From Mucilaginibacter jinjuensis (GTDB lineage Bacteria > Bacteroidota > Bacteroidia > Sphingobacteriales > Sphingobacteriaceae): a stretch of DNA of 64,000 nt. Positions 44,236 to 52,630 of this stretch are shown one piece after another. Location of the stretch: the NCBI RefSeq assembly GCF_028596025.1, contig NZ_CP117167.1:2790001-2854000 (forward strand). The letters run 5' to 3'. Every line of letters begins with the position of its first letter. The first letter of the stretch is position 1. Below the pieces are notes generated by a model that saw only the letters and a list, made by a program, of their open reading frames with translations, did no database searches and was not told the origin of the DNA. Position numbers and translations under genes: made by a program.

Positions 44236-44427
44236 TTATGCTATTTTTACTTTAACGGCGCTTGGGCCTTTTCTTCCTTCTTCCACTTCGTAGCTTACTG
44301 CATCGTTTTCACGTACCTGGTCAATTAAACCTGTAACGTGTACAAATACTTCTTTACCACCATCATTTGGCGTAATAAAGCCAAATCCTTTTGATTCATT
44401 AAAAAATTTTACTGTTCCTGTTGCCAT
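44236..44427 (-). CDS. Cold-shock protein, CspA family (63 aa)
   Basis: Single cold-shock domain. RNP1 and RNP2 are clear in GTVKFFNESKGFGFITP and EVFVHVTGL, and the family ending VSYEVEEGRKGPSAVKVK is intact. It acts as an RNA chaperone or antiterminator. It is followed 5 bases later by a second csp gene with an N-terminal extension. The upstream gap is 348 bases long, so a long leader on the mRNA, usual for csp genes, is possible. Confidence 0.96.
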   Translation of the reverse strand: MATGTVKFFNESKGFGFITPNDGGKEVFVHVTGLIDQVRENDAVSYEVEEGRKGPSAVKVKIA

Positions 44428-44608
44428 TATTTTTATTATAAGTTGGTAAGGTACGCTTAATTACCGGGATTTACCATAAATAATACATAAAATGCACAAG
44501 TATGACTTATACATTAGTTGCCTTCTTAATAATTCGATAACCTTAATTCAATGTTTTTATCATTTTAAAAAAGCTTTTAAGGACTTGCGTGAAGGTTACA
44601 TCCAAACA
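44428..44608. other. Upstream region of the csp pair (no gene seen)
   Basis: No coding frame is supported. The sequence is AT-rich with a partial A/T hairpin around 44571-44580. It probably contains the csp promoter and mRNA leader. The rest of the gap, to 44775, holds only the terminator of the next operon. Confidence 0.4.
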
Positions 44609-44633
44609 AAAAACAGGCCTCGCGCCTGTTTTT
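44609..44633 (-). terminator. Terminator of the HAD/alcohol dehydrogenase/DUF5690 operon
   Basis: AAAAACAGGC (44609-44618) pairs with GCCTGTTTTT (44624-44633) with a 5-base loop. It lies 140 bases after the stop of the HAD gene on the minus strand. Confidence 0.75.
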
Positions 44634-44775
44634 ATTGAAACATAAAAATTAAACATCAACATATTTGTGAAACGCAAATAATCTTAATAAAGCCTTGCCG
44701 GTATTGCCCAGCCAGCTTAGCGAAATTTTTATCGCCAAAATGTTTGTATCCGGGGAGCGTATCCTACGGTATTGA

Positions 44776-45453
44776 TTAACCAATAAAGGCCAGAAGTTCG
44801 ATCAGATTATTGATAACCCGATCAGGATGTGCCGATTCGAGCTGCTCTACGGTATGTGCACCCGTTGTAATACCTATGTTTAAAGCACAGCCTGCATTTT
44901 TACCTTCTTCAATATCAATGATCGAATCACCGACTTTGATTACCGAAGCTGGTTCGGTAATGCCGAAGCGTTTCATAGCAAAAAAAATCATGTCCGGGTT
45001 AGGCCTGTTCTGCGGAACATCGGATGCGGTTACCAGGCCATCAAAATCAACACCTTCTTTCCATCCCAGTTTATCAATAATAAATTGAGCGGTTTGCCGG
45101 TTATAGCCTGTATTTAAAACGGTGAGGATGTTCCTTCTTTTCAGTTCGGTAAAAAGTTCTATCGCATTAGGCTGAGGGAATATTGGATTAACCTCATACG
45201 CTTTTTTCAATTGCACAGCAAAATCCTGGTAAATACTATCAGCCAATTGCTTATCGTGGTTATCGGCGTATTCAGCCAGTACGCTTTTAATAGCTTGTAG
45301 TTTTTCTTTGCCTGCACCCTGTGCCAATACTTGGTCCAAGGTTACATTAAAACCTGCATTGTTGATTGCCTGTTGCAGGGTTTTGTACACAATATTATCT
45401 TCATTTACCGTGGTTCCGGCCATGTCGAATACCACCATTTTAATATTTTCCAT
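44776..45453 (-). CDS. PhnX-like phosphonatase-family HAD hydrolase (225 aa)
   Basis: HAD-superfamily hydrolase of the phosphonoacetaldehyde-hydrolase-like group. The nucleophile motif is FDMAGTTVNEDN at about residues 9-20. The cap holds AQGAGKEKLQAIKSVL, where true PhnX enzymes have the Schiff-base Lys; a Lys is present, but the register has not been verified. Motif II is in LNTGYNRQTAQ and motif IV in VGDSIIDIEEGKNAG. It is the last gene of an operon with an alcohol dehydrogenase and a DUF5690 transporter. Cleavage of a phosphonate-like or phosphorylated substrate is an inference. Confidence 0.83.
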   Translation of the reverse strand: MENIKMVVFDMAGTTVNEDNIVYKTLQQAINNAGFNVTLDQVLAQGAGKEKLQAIKSVLAEYADNHDKQLADSIYQDFAVQLKKAYEVNPIFPQPNAIELFTELKRRNILTVLNTGYNRQTAQFIIDKLGWKEGVDFDGLVTASDVPQNRPNPDMIFFAMKRFGITEPASVIKVGDSIIDIEEGKNAGCALNIGITTGAHTVEQLESAHPDRVINNLIELLAFIG

Positions 45454-45474
45454 TTTATTAAATTATTATAAGGT

Positions 45475-46563
45475 TTAACTGATTTTAACCCCGGCACGAA
45501 CCGGTTTTTGATTCGCTGCAAAGCCAAAAGCTTCTTCTACGTCATCCAGCGTAAATTCTTTTTCAACCAATTGTTCAAAAGGGTATTGCTGATAAAAACG
45601 TTCTACGAAAGATGTAGCCGCTATAAAATCCTGGTAATTGTAGTTGTGCAGACCACGGATGGTTAATAGTTTACGCACAATTTTTTCGGCATCAACCTGC
45701 ACCGCATTGGCCGGGAATACCGCACCTATCCAGATAGCATAGCCACCTAAACATAAACAGTCTATGCCGGTTTTCATGGCTTCGGGGTGCCCGGTTATGT
45801 CAAATATAATATCACCTTCGGTTTGCTTTGTGCCAGATTGTATGTCGGCAAACAGCATGCCTTCATCTGCCCCAAAACTATTATGCCATTTTAAACGCGA
45901 TTCGTCTGTATCAACAAGTACAACGTTTTTTGCACCAGCCTCGCGGCACATGGCCGAACATGAAAGCCCCAGCAAGCCTGCACCGAAGATGATAATCCGC
46001 TTATCTTTAATTTCACCCGCGATACGCAACGCGCCCGCTACTGTTGAGTGTGCACAACTGATGGTGGCAGCAACTTTAAGCGGTATATCCTTCGATATTT
46101 TTAAGAAAGCAGTGTTGGACTTCAGGATACAATAGTCGGCCAGGCCTCCATTAAAAATATCATTCCCGGCTGCAGGCGCATGCCCATATTTAAATAAACC
46201 CGCACTTTTTTGCGGCATATCTGGGTGAGGAGGGACCGATGTGGGAGGCGCTGCAAAAATAGACCATACAATGCGGTCGCCTGTATTAGTGCTATTGCCA
46301 TTCAGATCTTTAATTTGGGCTGATGGATGATGCCACAATATATCACCCACAATTTCGTGCCCCAGCACTACATTGTCTGGCTCTTTCCGGTGGCCGCAAT
46401 AGGTATGCACATCGCTGCCGCAAATGGTGGTATAAAGGTTTTTTACCAATATTTCACCTTCCGAAAGCGCAGGTACTTCGCCGTTTATCAATTTAAAAGG
46501 ACTACCCGGTGCACTAAATATCGCAGCCTTACCTTGCGGAAAATGAGGAAACTCTTGAATCAT
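45475..46563 (-). CDS. Zinc-binding alcohol dehydrogenase, HpnZ-like (362 aa)
   Basis: Medium-chain dehydrogenase with the catalytic zinc motif: CGSDVHTYCGH and GHEIVG at residues about 48-73. The Rossmann motif is IIFGAGLLGLSCSAMCREAGA at about residues 197-217. The length and the insert around WSIFAAPPTSVPPHPD resemble the group proposed as phosphonate-catabolism-associated alcohol dehydrogenases. It begins inside the end of the DUF5690 gene (35-base overlap) and is followed after 21 bases by the PhnX-like HAD gene. The substrate is not known. Confidence 0.85.
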   Translation of the reverse strand: MIQEFPHFPQGKAAIFSAPGSPFKLINGEVPALSEGEILVKNLYTTICGSDVHTYCGHRKEPDNVVLGHEIVGDILWHHPSAQIKDLNGNSTNTGDRIVWSIFAAPPTSVPPHPDMPQKSAGLFKYGHAPAAGNDIFNGGLADYCILKSNTAFLKISKDIPLKVAATISCAHSTVAGALRIAGEIKDKRIIIFGAGLLGLSCSAMCREAGAKNVVLVDTDESRLKWHNSFGADEGMLFADIQSGTKQTEGDIIFDITGHPEAMKTGIDCLCLGGYAIWIGAVFPANAVQVDAEKIVRKLLTIRGLHNYNYQDFIAATSFVERFYQQYPFEQLVEKEFTLDDVEEAFGFAANQKPVRAGVKIS

Positions 46564-47818
46564 TATGTTTTAGTTTGATATTAAAATACAGGTAGGTGAA
46601 AATGATAAGCAGTATGCCGATGGCACTCATATAGATACAAATACGGATAAAGAGCGGTAAAATAGCTGTCTCAGACGAGGTGAGATATTTAAGCAGCATG
46701 AGCCCGATATAGCCGGTATAACCTACCGAATCAACAATGTACATCAGGAAACCTACGTTTGCTTTTTCGCGTGTTACGGCAATTAACCGTTCGAAAACAA
46801 CGGCGTGGATGGCCACATAGGGCAGGTAAACACCGAGGCCTACAAGCACCATAAAAGGAAATGCATCCATACCATGCCCTAAAAATCTTACTGCACAAAA
46901 GATGAGCACCAAGCCTGTAAGGCCCGATAGTAAGGCAAAACCAAAAGCTTTAAAGTGATCTTTAATTAATACAGCAAAGGAGGTAATCAGGATGGCCCCG
47001 AATGAAACATAGATCTCGGAGCGGGTGAATAGATCGGGGGTTTGCTTGTAACCCAGGCCTGTCCATATCTCAACGGCAAAATCGGCACGTACACTTCTTA
47101 ATAAAGTAACAAACAGGTATACAATGGTAATACCTAATAAGCCAGGAAAGTATTCCCAGAAAAACTTCCAGCGTTCGGCACCGGTCATGGGTTCGCGGGC
47201 GGTACGGTGTTCTACATCTGCAGCAGTAGGGGCGGGCACCAGCGTTAGCATACCAATAAATAAGGCCATGGGTATTGCAAATATTAACCCGGCCATAAAA
47301 GGCATCCAGCTTTCGGGCGTGCCCCAGTTAAGTAATAATGTACCTACAGATTTAGATACACCATCAGATAGTATAAAACTCGAACATAAGCCCGCTATAA
47401 GAAACTCACTTGTTTTACGGCCCTCGAGAAAGCCCAGCACCAACCCGAATATAACACCCAGCGGCAGGCCATTTAAAAAAATGCAAATGATATTCCAGGG
47501 CTTGGGGATAACTGCAAAAAGCAACAGCATGGCTTCGGCAAAGCAAATTAAGCCTATAATAGCTAATACCCGGCGCTCACGTTTTATTTCTGATACAAAC
47601 TTAATCCCAACCCATTTTGCTAAGACATAACCAAGGGTTTGGGAAATAATGAGCAGTACTTTATAATTAATGTGTAAGAAACTCTGATCGGCATAAGTGG
47701 CGGCTGTATAAGGTTTGCGAAAACCGTACATGCAAAAATAAGTACCAAAGGCGCCTATAAGTACCCAAACCGGGTTTGCAAATAGCTTATCGAATTTTTT
47801 TAGAAATCCTGGTGACAT
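46529..47818 (-). CDS. DUF5690-family MFS-like transporter (429 aa)
   Basis: Inner-membrane protein with about twelve hydrophobic segments, of the DUF5690 family, related to the major facilitator superfamily. The N-terminal block WVLIGAFGTYFCMYGFRKPYTAATY is a family hallmark. The ATG at 47818 is used; the longer frame begins with TTG. It overlaps the alcohol dehydrogenase gene by 35 bases, so the two are tightly coupled. In this operon it is the likely importer of the substrate of the dehydrogenase and HAD protein, perhaps a phosphonate or phosphorylated compound; this is inference. Confidence 0.85.
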   Translation of the reverse strand: MSPGFLKKFDKLFANPVWVLIGAFGTYFCMYGFRKPYTAATYADQSFLHINYKVLLIISQTLGYVLAKWVGIKFVSEIKRERRVLAIIGLICFAEAMLLLFAVIPKPWNIICIFLNGLPLGVIFGLVLGFLEGRKTSEFLIAGLCSSFILSDGVSKSVGTLLLNWGTPESWMPFMAGLIFAIPMALFIGMLTLVPAPTAADVEHRTAREPMTGAERWKFFWEYFPGLLGITIVYLFVTLLRSVRADFAVEIWTGLGYKQTPDLFTRSEIYVSFGAILITSFAVLIKDHFKAFGFALLSGLTGLVLIFCAVRFLGHGMDAFPFMVLVGLGVYLPYVAIHAVVFERLIAVTREKANVGFLMYIVDSVGYTGYIGLMLLKYLTSSETAILPLFIRICIYMSAIGILLIIFTYLYFNIKLKHNDSRVSSFSAR

Positions 47819-48157
47819 ACTTAACACTTTAGTAGATGTTTTTGAAAACGTTAATTTGTTTATCAAAACTAAACTATGTTTACTATTTGTAAACTTAATT
47901 TGTGTTAAGTTTCTATTAAGTTTTTTGGGAAATTAAGGAATGAACCAATTTAATAACTTAATATTAGCGAAAGGTTAGTAAGGATTTAAAGGGCAAAATT
48001 TTTCCTGATTGCAGACTAATTCTGCAAGTTACAGGTGAAAGATGAAATTAGATGTGGTTGTAATTTCTTATAAGTCAACAAATTATTGACTTGTCGTTAC
48101 CGACTATCGAAAGAAGTTACAGCAAGATTAATTGTCGTGAACTTGAACCGATAACGC
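47819..48157. promoter_or_regulatory. Region with three palindromes upstream of the DUF5690 operon
   Basis: No gene is supported in this gap. GTTTAC and GTAAAC (47878-47894, 5-base spacer) overlap the second palindrome AAACTTAA / TTAAGTTT (47891-47912, 6-base spacer). A third, AAGTCAA / TTGACTT, is at 48072-48092, downstream of the XRE gene end. The first two lie about 75-95 bases upstream of the DUF5690 start and are candidates for the XRE regulator or another regulator. Confidence 0.5.
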
Positions 48158-48739
48158 TTAGTTATCCCCGGTTTCAAAAAAGTAAACAACCAGCATGCTG
48201 AGCTTAGATGACCCTGCATTTTTTGGGGTATGCGGTATCCGGCCATCGAAGAGGATAGAGTCGCCTACCTTTAGGGTGTAAACTTCGTCGGCAATTTGGT
48301 ATTCGGCTATGCCCTCTATGATATATTTATATTCAAAGGCTTCTGTTTGCACCATAGGGCGATTGGCACCAACAGCTAATTCGAGCAATACAATATCAAC
48401 AGTCCCTTTGTTGATCGACTGGCTGAAAATTCGGTTGTAATTAAAACCAACGGCATCCTCTTTTTCAAAAGATTCATATTCACTCTTATGTTTTATTAAA
48501 ACCATCGCATGTTCATTGCCGGTTTTAATGTCTTTGAAAAATACGTTCAGATCAATCTCTAAAGCCTTAATAATATCAATTAAAACGATGAGTGATGGAA
48601 TGGTACGGCTGTTCTCAATTTGTGATATCAGGCCTTTACTCACATTAGCCTTATCAGCCAGTTCCTGCACGGTAATATTTTTTTCACGCCGCTTTTCCTT
48701 AATACGGTTACTGATCTGAACTATGGTGTCTGCTTTCAT
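48158..48739 (-). CDS. XRE-family regulator with C-terminal cupin domain (193 aa)
   Basis: DNA-binding regulator with a helix-turn-helix (VQELADKANVSKGLISQIENSRTIPSL, residues about 23-49) and a C-terminal cupin (residues about 110-190: EAFEYKYIIEGIAEYQIADEVYTLKVGDSILFDGRIPHTPKN). This HTH-cupin layout is common for regulators that sense small organic ligands. The start MKADTIVQISN at 48739 is favoured; a longer frame reaches ATG 48808. The DUF5690/alcohol dehydrogenase/HAD operon follows on the same strand, and the intervening palindromes make it the likely regulator. Confidence 0.88.
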   Translation of the reverse strand: MKADTIVQISNRIKEKRREKNITVQELADKANVSKGLISQIENSRTIPSLIVLIDIIKALEIDLNVFFKDIKTGNEHAMVLIKHKSEYESFEKEDAVGFNYNRIFSQSINKGTVDIVLLELAVGANRPMVQTEAFEYKYIIEGIAEYQIADEVYTLKVGDSILFDGRIPHTPKNAGSSKLSMLVVYFFETGDN

Positions 48740-48842
48740 TACCTGTTTGAAGTTGCTAATATAATATTTTGGCCGGTCTATAGGGGGAGTGGCGTGGTGA
48801 GTTGTCATTTAATTATGAGGCATAAATAATACTTTAGCAAAA

Positions 48843-49409
48843 TTGAATCATACGAGCACAATTGTAGAATTAACTTCGGGCGGTGAGGCATTTGATCGGG
48901 TTTATCTGAGTAACTACCCGGCCCTGTATAGTTATGCCTTCACCATGTTGGCCGATAAACAGCTGGCAGAAGAGATGGTACACCAGGTATTTTTAAAAAT
49001 GCTGGAGCGTAATGCCCCCATAACCATACATACATCAATAAAAGCTTATTTATACAGAGCGGTAAATAATGAATGCCTTAACTATATCAAGCACCAAAAA
49101 GTTAAACAAAGTCATCAAACGTATACGATGAACACCATGAATCATCAAACAGAAACCCCGGCAAACAAACTTCAGTTCCGTGAACTGGAGCAGCGTTTGC
49201 ATAAGGCCATTAATGACTTGCCCCTGCAATGCCGTATTGTTTTTCAGATGAGCCGTTTTGAGGAATTGAAGTATGCCGAGATAGCTACCGAGCTAGGCAT
49301 CTCGATAAAAACAGTTGAAAACCAAATGGGTAAGGCGCTTAAACGTTTACGGGCTCAACTCGCAGATTATCTGCCGCTTATATTATGGATCTTAATTAAC
49401 CTCATATAA
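48843..49409 (+). CDS. ECF-type RNA polymerase sigma factor with hydrophobic tail (188 aa)
   Basis: Sigma-70 family ECF factor. Region 2 (FDRVYLSNYPALYSYAFTMLADKQLAEEMVHQVFLKMLE) and region 4 (AINDLPLQCRIVFQMSRFEELKYAEIATELGISIKTVENQMGKALKRLR) are complete. The gene begins with TTG at 48843; the next in-frame ATG would delete most of region 2. The last 17 residues are hydrophobic (LADYLPLILWILINLI). Its stop overlaps the FecR-like gene by one base (TAATG), the usual sign of a sigma/anti-sigma pair. Confidence 0.93.
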   Translation: MNHTSTIVELTSGGEAFDRVYLSNYPALYSYAFTMLADKQLAEEMVHQVFLKMLERNAPITIHTSIKAYLYRAVNNECLNYIKHQKVKQSHQTYTMNTMNHQTETPANKLQFRELEQRLHKAINDLPLQCRIVFQMSRFEELKYAEIATELGISIKTVENQMGKALKRLRAQLADYLPLILWILINLI

Positions 49410-50374
49410 TGGATGGTACAAATTATATGGAAATGAACGACGATTTACTGATCACCTACCTTTTAGGTGAAGCCTCAGCCGAAGAGGTGGCTGAAGTAGA
49501 TAAATGGCTTGCACTGGATATTGCCAATCAGCAGCGTCTGCAACAGTTTCGCACTATCTGGGAGACCAGTAAAACAATGCAGTTTACAGAACCACTCGAT
49601 GCGCAGGCCTCATTATATGCCCTGAAGCAAAAAATTGCAGCGCGGCCTAAAGTGGTAAGGATACAGCGCAATTTTACCTGGTTAAAAGTGGCAGCCACTT
49701 TATTACTTATTTGCGGTGGTGCCTGGTTATATTTTGCCCGGATTTTCAATAAAGAAATTTTAACTGCCTCAGTTAATGAAGTGAAGGTTGATACTCTGTC
49801 CGATGGTTCTGTTATTACTTTAAACAGGCACAGCATATTGCAGTACCCGCAAAGGTTTAATGGTAATCAGCGTGTGGTGTCATTAAAAGAAGGGGAGGCT
49901 TTCTTTAAAATATCGCCCAATAAGGCTAAACCGTTTATCATCAATACATCGGGTACTGTCATTAAAGTGGTGGGTACTTCATTCAATGTAAAAAATAAAC
50001 ACGGCAGGGTAGAAGTTATTGTAGAAACCGGCATAGTGCAGGTAAGCAATAGGGAAGGTTCAGTTACGCTTACTCCTGGTGATAAAGTACTGGTTGGAGA
50101 TAATTCAAACCTGGTAAAAGAACAGAACCCCGATAAGCTATACACTTACTACAGAAGCAAAGAGTTTGTTGCTGATAATACGCCATTGTGGCGAATGGTT
50201 GAGGTACTGAATGAAGCCTACGACAGCCACATCATTATCGGCCGTAAAGAATTGAACAACCAGCTTTTGAATACTACTTTCAAAAATGAATCATTAGATG
50301 ATATTTTACAGGTGATCAGCCGGACCTTCAAAATCACGGTTGAAACCAATGGCAAACAGATCATCCTTAAATAA
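49409..50374 (+). CDS. FecR-family anti-sigma factor (321 aa)
   Basis: Inner-membrane anti-sigma factor that controls the sigma factor just upstream. The N-terminal part (residues 1-85) faces the cytoplasm, a membrane helix lies at about residues 88-108 (KVAATLLLICGGAWLYF), and the periplasmic FecR domain runs from about 120 to 230 (KVDTLSDGSVITLNRHSILQY, then GTSFNVKNKHGRVEVIVETG). The DUF4974 C-terminus (NTTFKNESLDDILQVISRTFKI) is complete. The start overlaps the sigma stop by one base. Confidence 0.94.
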   Translation: MDGTNYMEMNDDLLITYLLGEASAEEVAEVDKWLALDIANQQRLQQFRTIWETSKTMQFTEPLDAQASLYALKQKIAARPKVVRIQRNFTWLKVAATLLLICGGAWLYFARIFNKEILTASVNEVKVDTLSDGSVITLNRHSILQYPQRFNGNQRVVSLKEGEAFFKISPNKAKPFIINTSGTVIKVVGTSFNVKNKHGRVEVIVETGIVQVSNREGSVTLTPGDKVLVGDNSNLVKEQNPDKLYTYYRSKEFVADNTPLWRMVEVLNEAYDSHIIIGRKELNNQLLNTTFKNESLDDILQVISRTFKITVETNGKQIILK

Positions 50375-50384
50375 ACCGTATTTA

Positions 50385-52562
50385 ATGCCTAAACCTTATA
50401 CACAAATATTAAAGTTCTTTTATTTATCAATATTGATGCTTGGCATCTTTACGCAGGTACATGCGCAGGGCTTGCTTGGAAAGAAGCTATCTGTAAGTTT
50501 CAGTCACGAGCATTTAGGTAAGGTACTCGAAGCCATCGGCAATCAAGGAGGTTTCTATTTTTCATACAGCGGCAGTCAGTTATCGAAAGATAGCCTGGTT
50601 AGTGTGACAAGCAATAATGAACCGGTATTAAGCATTGTAAAGCATTTACTTGGCAATAAATACGAGTTTGAAGAGCGTAAAAACTATATCATCATTACGT
50701 TGGCTTTGCCGCATTTATCGCTCATTAATGCCGATATTACGAATGATAACAATACCTATTCTGTAAGTGGTATTGTAACTGATGAAGCCAGCGGCGAGCG
50801 CCTCATGAATGCTAGCGTTTACGAAAAGGACCAATTGGTATCGGCATTGACGGATGAGCACGGGTACTTTAAACTCAGGTTCAGATCGCCCAATTTGGGT
50901 TCGGTGGCAATTACGTTGAGTAAGCGATTGTACAGGGATACCACCATCCGTTTTCTTCAAACCGTATTGGTAAACGTACGTAACGACAGGCCACTATATG
51001 AGGATGCCCGCAATAAAAGCAGAAGCGTAGAGCGCACCAGTTTGGGTCGGTTATTTATCTCTACCCGGCAAATGATCCAGTCGATGAACATCCCTGATTT
51101 CTTTGCAAGCCGGCCTTTTCAGATCTCATTAACACCTGGTTTAAGTTCGCACGGTATGTTTAGTTCGCAGGTGGTTAACAAGTTTTCGCTTAACCTCATT
51201 GGTGGCTACACTGCCGGAGTAGATGGTTTAGAGATTGGCGGTTTGTTTAACATCAATAAACAAGACACCCGTTATTTACAGGCCGCCGGGATATTTAACC
51301 TGGTTGGCGGTAACGTACGCGGATTACAAGTAGCGGGCGTACACAATTTTGCAATTGATACAGTTAGAGGTGTGCAGGTAGCAGGCTTCATCAATAAAGC
51401 CGAAGGCGAGGTACACGGTATGCAGCTTTCGGTTTTAAATAACGAGGCCCACAAGTTAAAAGGCCTGCAAATAGGTTTGGTTAACGTGGCCGATACCTCG
51501 TGCGGTGCAAGTATAGGCCTTATCAATATTGTGCGTAACGGTTTTTACAAGGTTTCATTCACCGCCAATAACCTGATGAATACCAACGTTACTTTAAAAA
51601 CGGGTACGCACGCATTTTACAGCACTTTACTTACAGGGGCCAATTTATCTACAGATAAAAAAATGTATGCCTTTGGTTTAGGCATAGGGCACGATTTTAT
51701 GTTTAGCAAGAAATTTTACGCATCAACAGAAGTTGATTATCAGTTTGCTAACACAGGCTTGTGGGACGATCGTTGGGCGCAAGCCAAATTGCTGCTTAAT
51801 TTCCAGATCACTAAAAACATAAGCCTTATTGCAGGGCCAACGTATAACCATTATAACCATAGCGGAACGTTTCAAATTGATGGATATAAGAACATAACCA
51901 ACGTGCCGAAGTATGAGGATTATAAAGGGTATGAACCTGGCGATAATGGCCACCAAACAAAAAACTTCTGGGGATGGGAGGCAGGTTTAGCATTTAATTC
52001 GGTGTTTACCAAATCGCCCGATAAACGTACGGATACATCGCATGGCTGGTCGCTTGGGCTGGCCGGTACTATCGGCGTTGGCTGGGACCAACCTTATAAG
52101 GCCGTGTACGGCGGCGAGCTATTTACACAGCGCAATCTGGGGAATAATTTATCGGCCGTGCTATCTGTTGGCTACACCTATTTCTCAGTGCTTAATAATT
52201 ACCACTGGGCTTATTCTAAAATAACAGATTCTTATGCTATTGAAAGCCTGGCAACACCCTATAAAATTATCCCAATTAAAGTGGGCATAAGATCAAAACT
52301 CACTAAAGGGTTGTATATAGGGGGCGATTTAGGCGAAGCATTTTCCAAGCACGACGACGGAATGTACACAGTTATAAATGGAGTTCACAGTCATATAATT
52401 GGGGATTCGCAAACTATTAAATCATTTGTTTACTCACCTACATTGGGTTTCGATTTTGGTAATGGCCTTGATGCCAGCCTTAAATTTGAAGACTATACCG
52501 GTTTCTATCAAATCAAACAATTTGCGTTCAGGTTGGCATATCGCATTAAGTTAAGTCAATAA
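50385..52562 (+). CDS. STN/carboxypeptidase-regulatory-like outer-membrane protein with surface repeats (725 aa)
   Basis: Unusual exported protein. Signal peptide to about residue 28 (FTQVHAQ); an STN (secretin/TonB N-terminal) domain at about 30-105; a CarboxypepD_reg-like domain at about 119-190 (YSVSGIVTDEASGERLMNASVYEKD). Then at about 280-385 there are some seven copies of a 16-residue unit (GLQVAGVHNFA, GVQVAGFINKA, GMQLSVLNNEA, GLQIGLVNVAD), as in LA_2272-type surface repeats. The rest, to residue 725, is a beta-rich domain that is repeated in the next gene. There is no TonB plug or receptor barrel. The ATG at 50385 is chosen over a TTG at 50340; it is 11 bases after the FecR stop. Confidence 0.86.
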   Translation: MPKPYTQILKFFYLSILMLGIFTQVHAQGLLGKKLSVSFSHEHLGKVLEAIGNQGGFYFSYSGSQLSKDSLVSVTSNNEPVLSIVKHLLGNKYEFEERKNYIIITLALPHLSLINADITNDNNTYSVSGIVTDEASGERLMNASVYEKDQLVSALTDEHGYFKLRFRSPNLGSVAITLSKRLYRDTTIRFLQTVLVNVRNDRPLYEDARNKSRSVERTSLGRLFISTRQMIQSMNIPDFFASRPFQISLTPGLSSHGMFSSQVVNKFSLNLIGGYTAGVDGLEIGGLFNINKQDTRYLQAAGIFNLVGGNVRGLQVAGVHNFAIDTVRGVQVAGFINKAEGEVHGMQLSVLNNEAHKLKGLQIGLVNVADTSCGASIGLINIVRNGFYKVSFTANNLMNTNVTLKTGTHAFYSTLLTGANLSTDKKMYAFGLGIGHDFMFSKKFYASTEVDYQFANTGLWDDRWAQAKLLLNFQITKNISLIAGPTYNHYNHSGTFQIDGYKNITNVPKYEDYKGYEPGDNGHQTKNFWGWEAGLAFNSVFTKSPDKRTDTSHGWSLGLAGTIGVGWDQPYKAVYGGELFTQRNLGNNLSAVLSVGYTYFSVLNNYHWAYSKITDSYAIESLATPYKIIPIKVGIRSKLTKGLYIGGDLGEAFSKHDDGMYTVINGVHSHIIGDSQTIKSFVYSPTLGFDFGNGLDASLKFEDYTGFYQIKQFAFRLAYRIKLSQ

Positions 52563-52630
52563 ATAAATAGCGGGGCGTGGGGGTATAGAGCCACATAGCA
52601 GTCATTACATCAAATAAATTACTAATTGCT

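Noticed and set aside
51225..51540. CRISPR-like repeats
   Set aside because: The repeats are in coding frame with 16-residue period and diverged at the DNA level. They are protein surface repeats, not spaced identical direct repeats.
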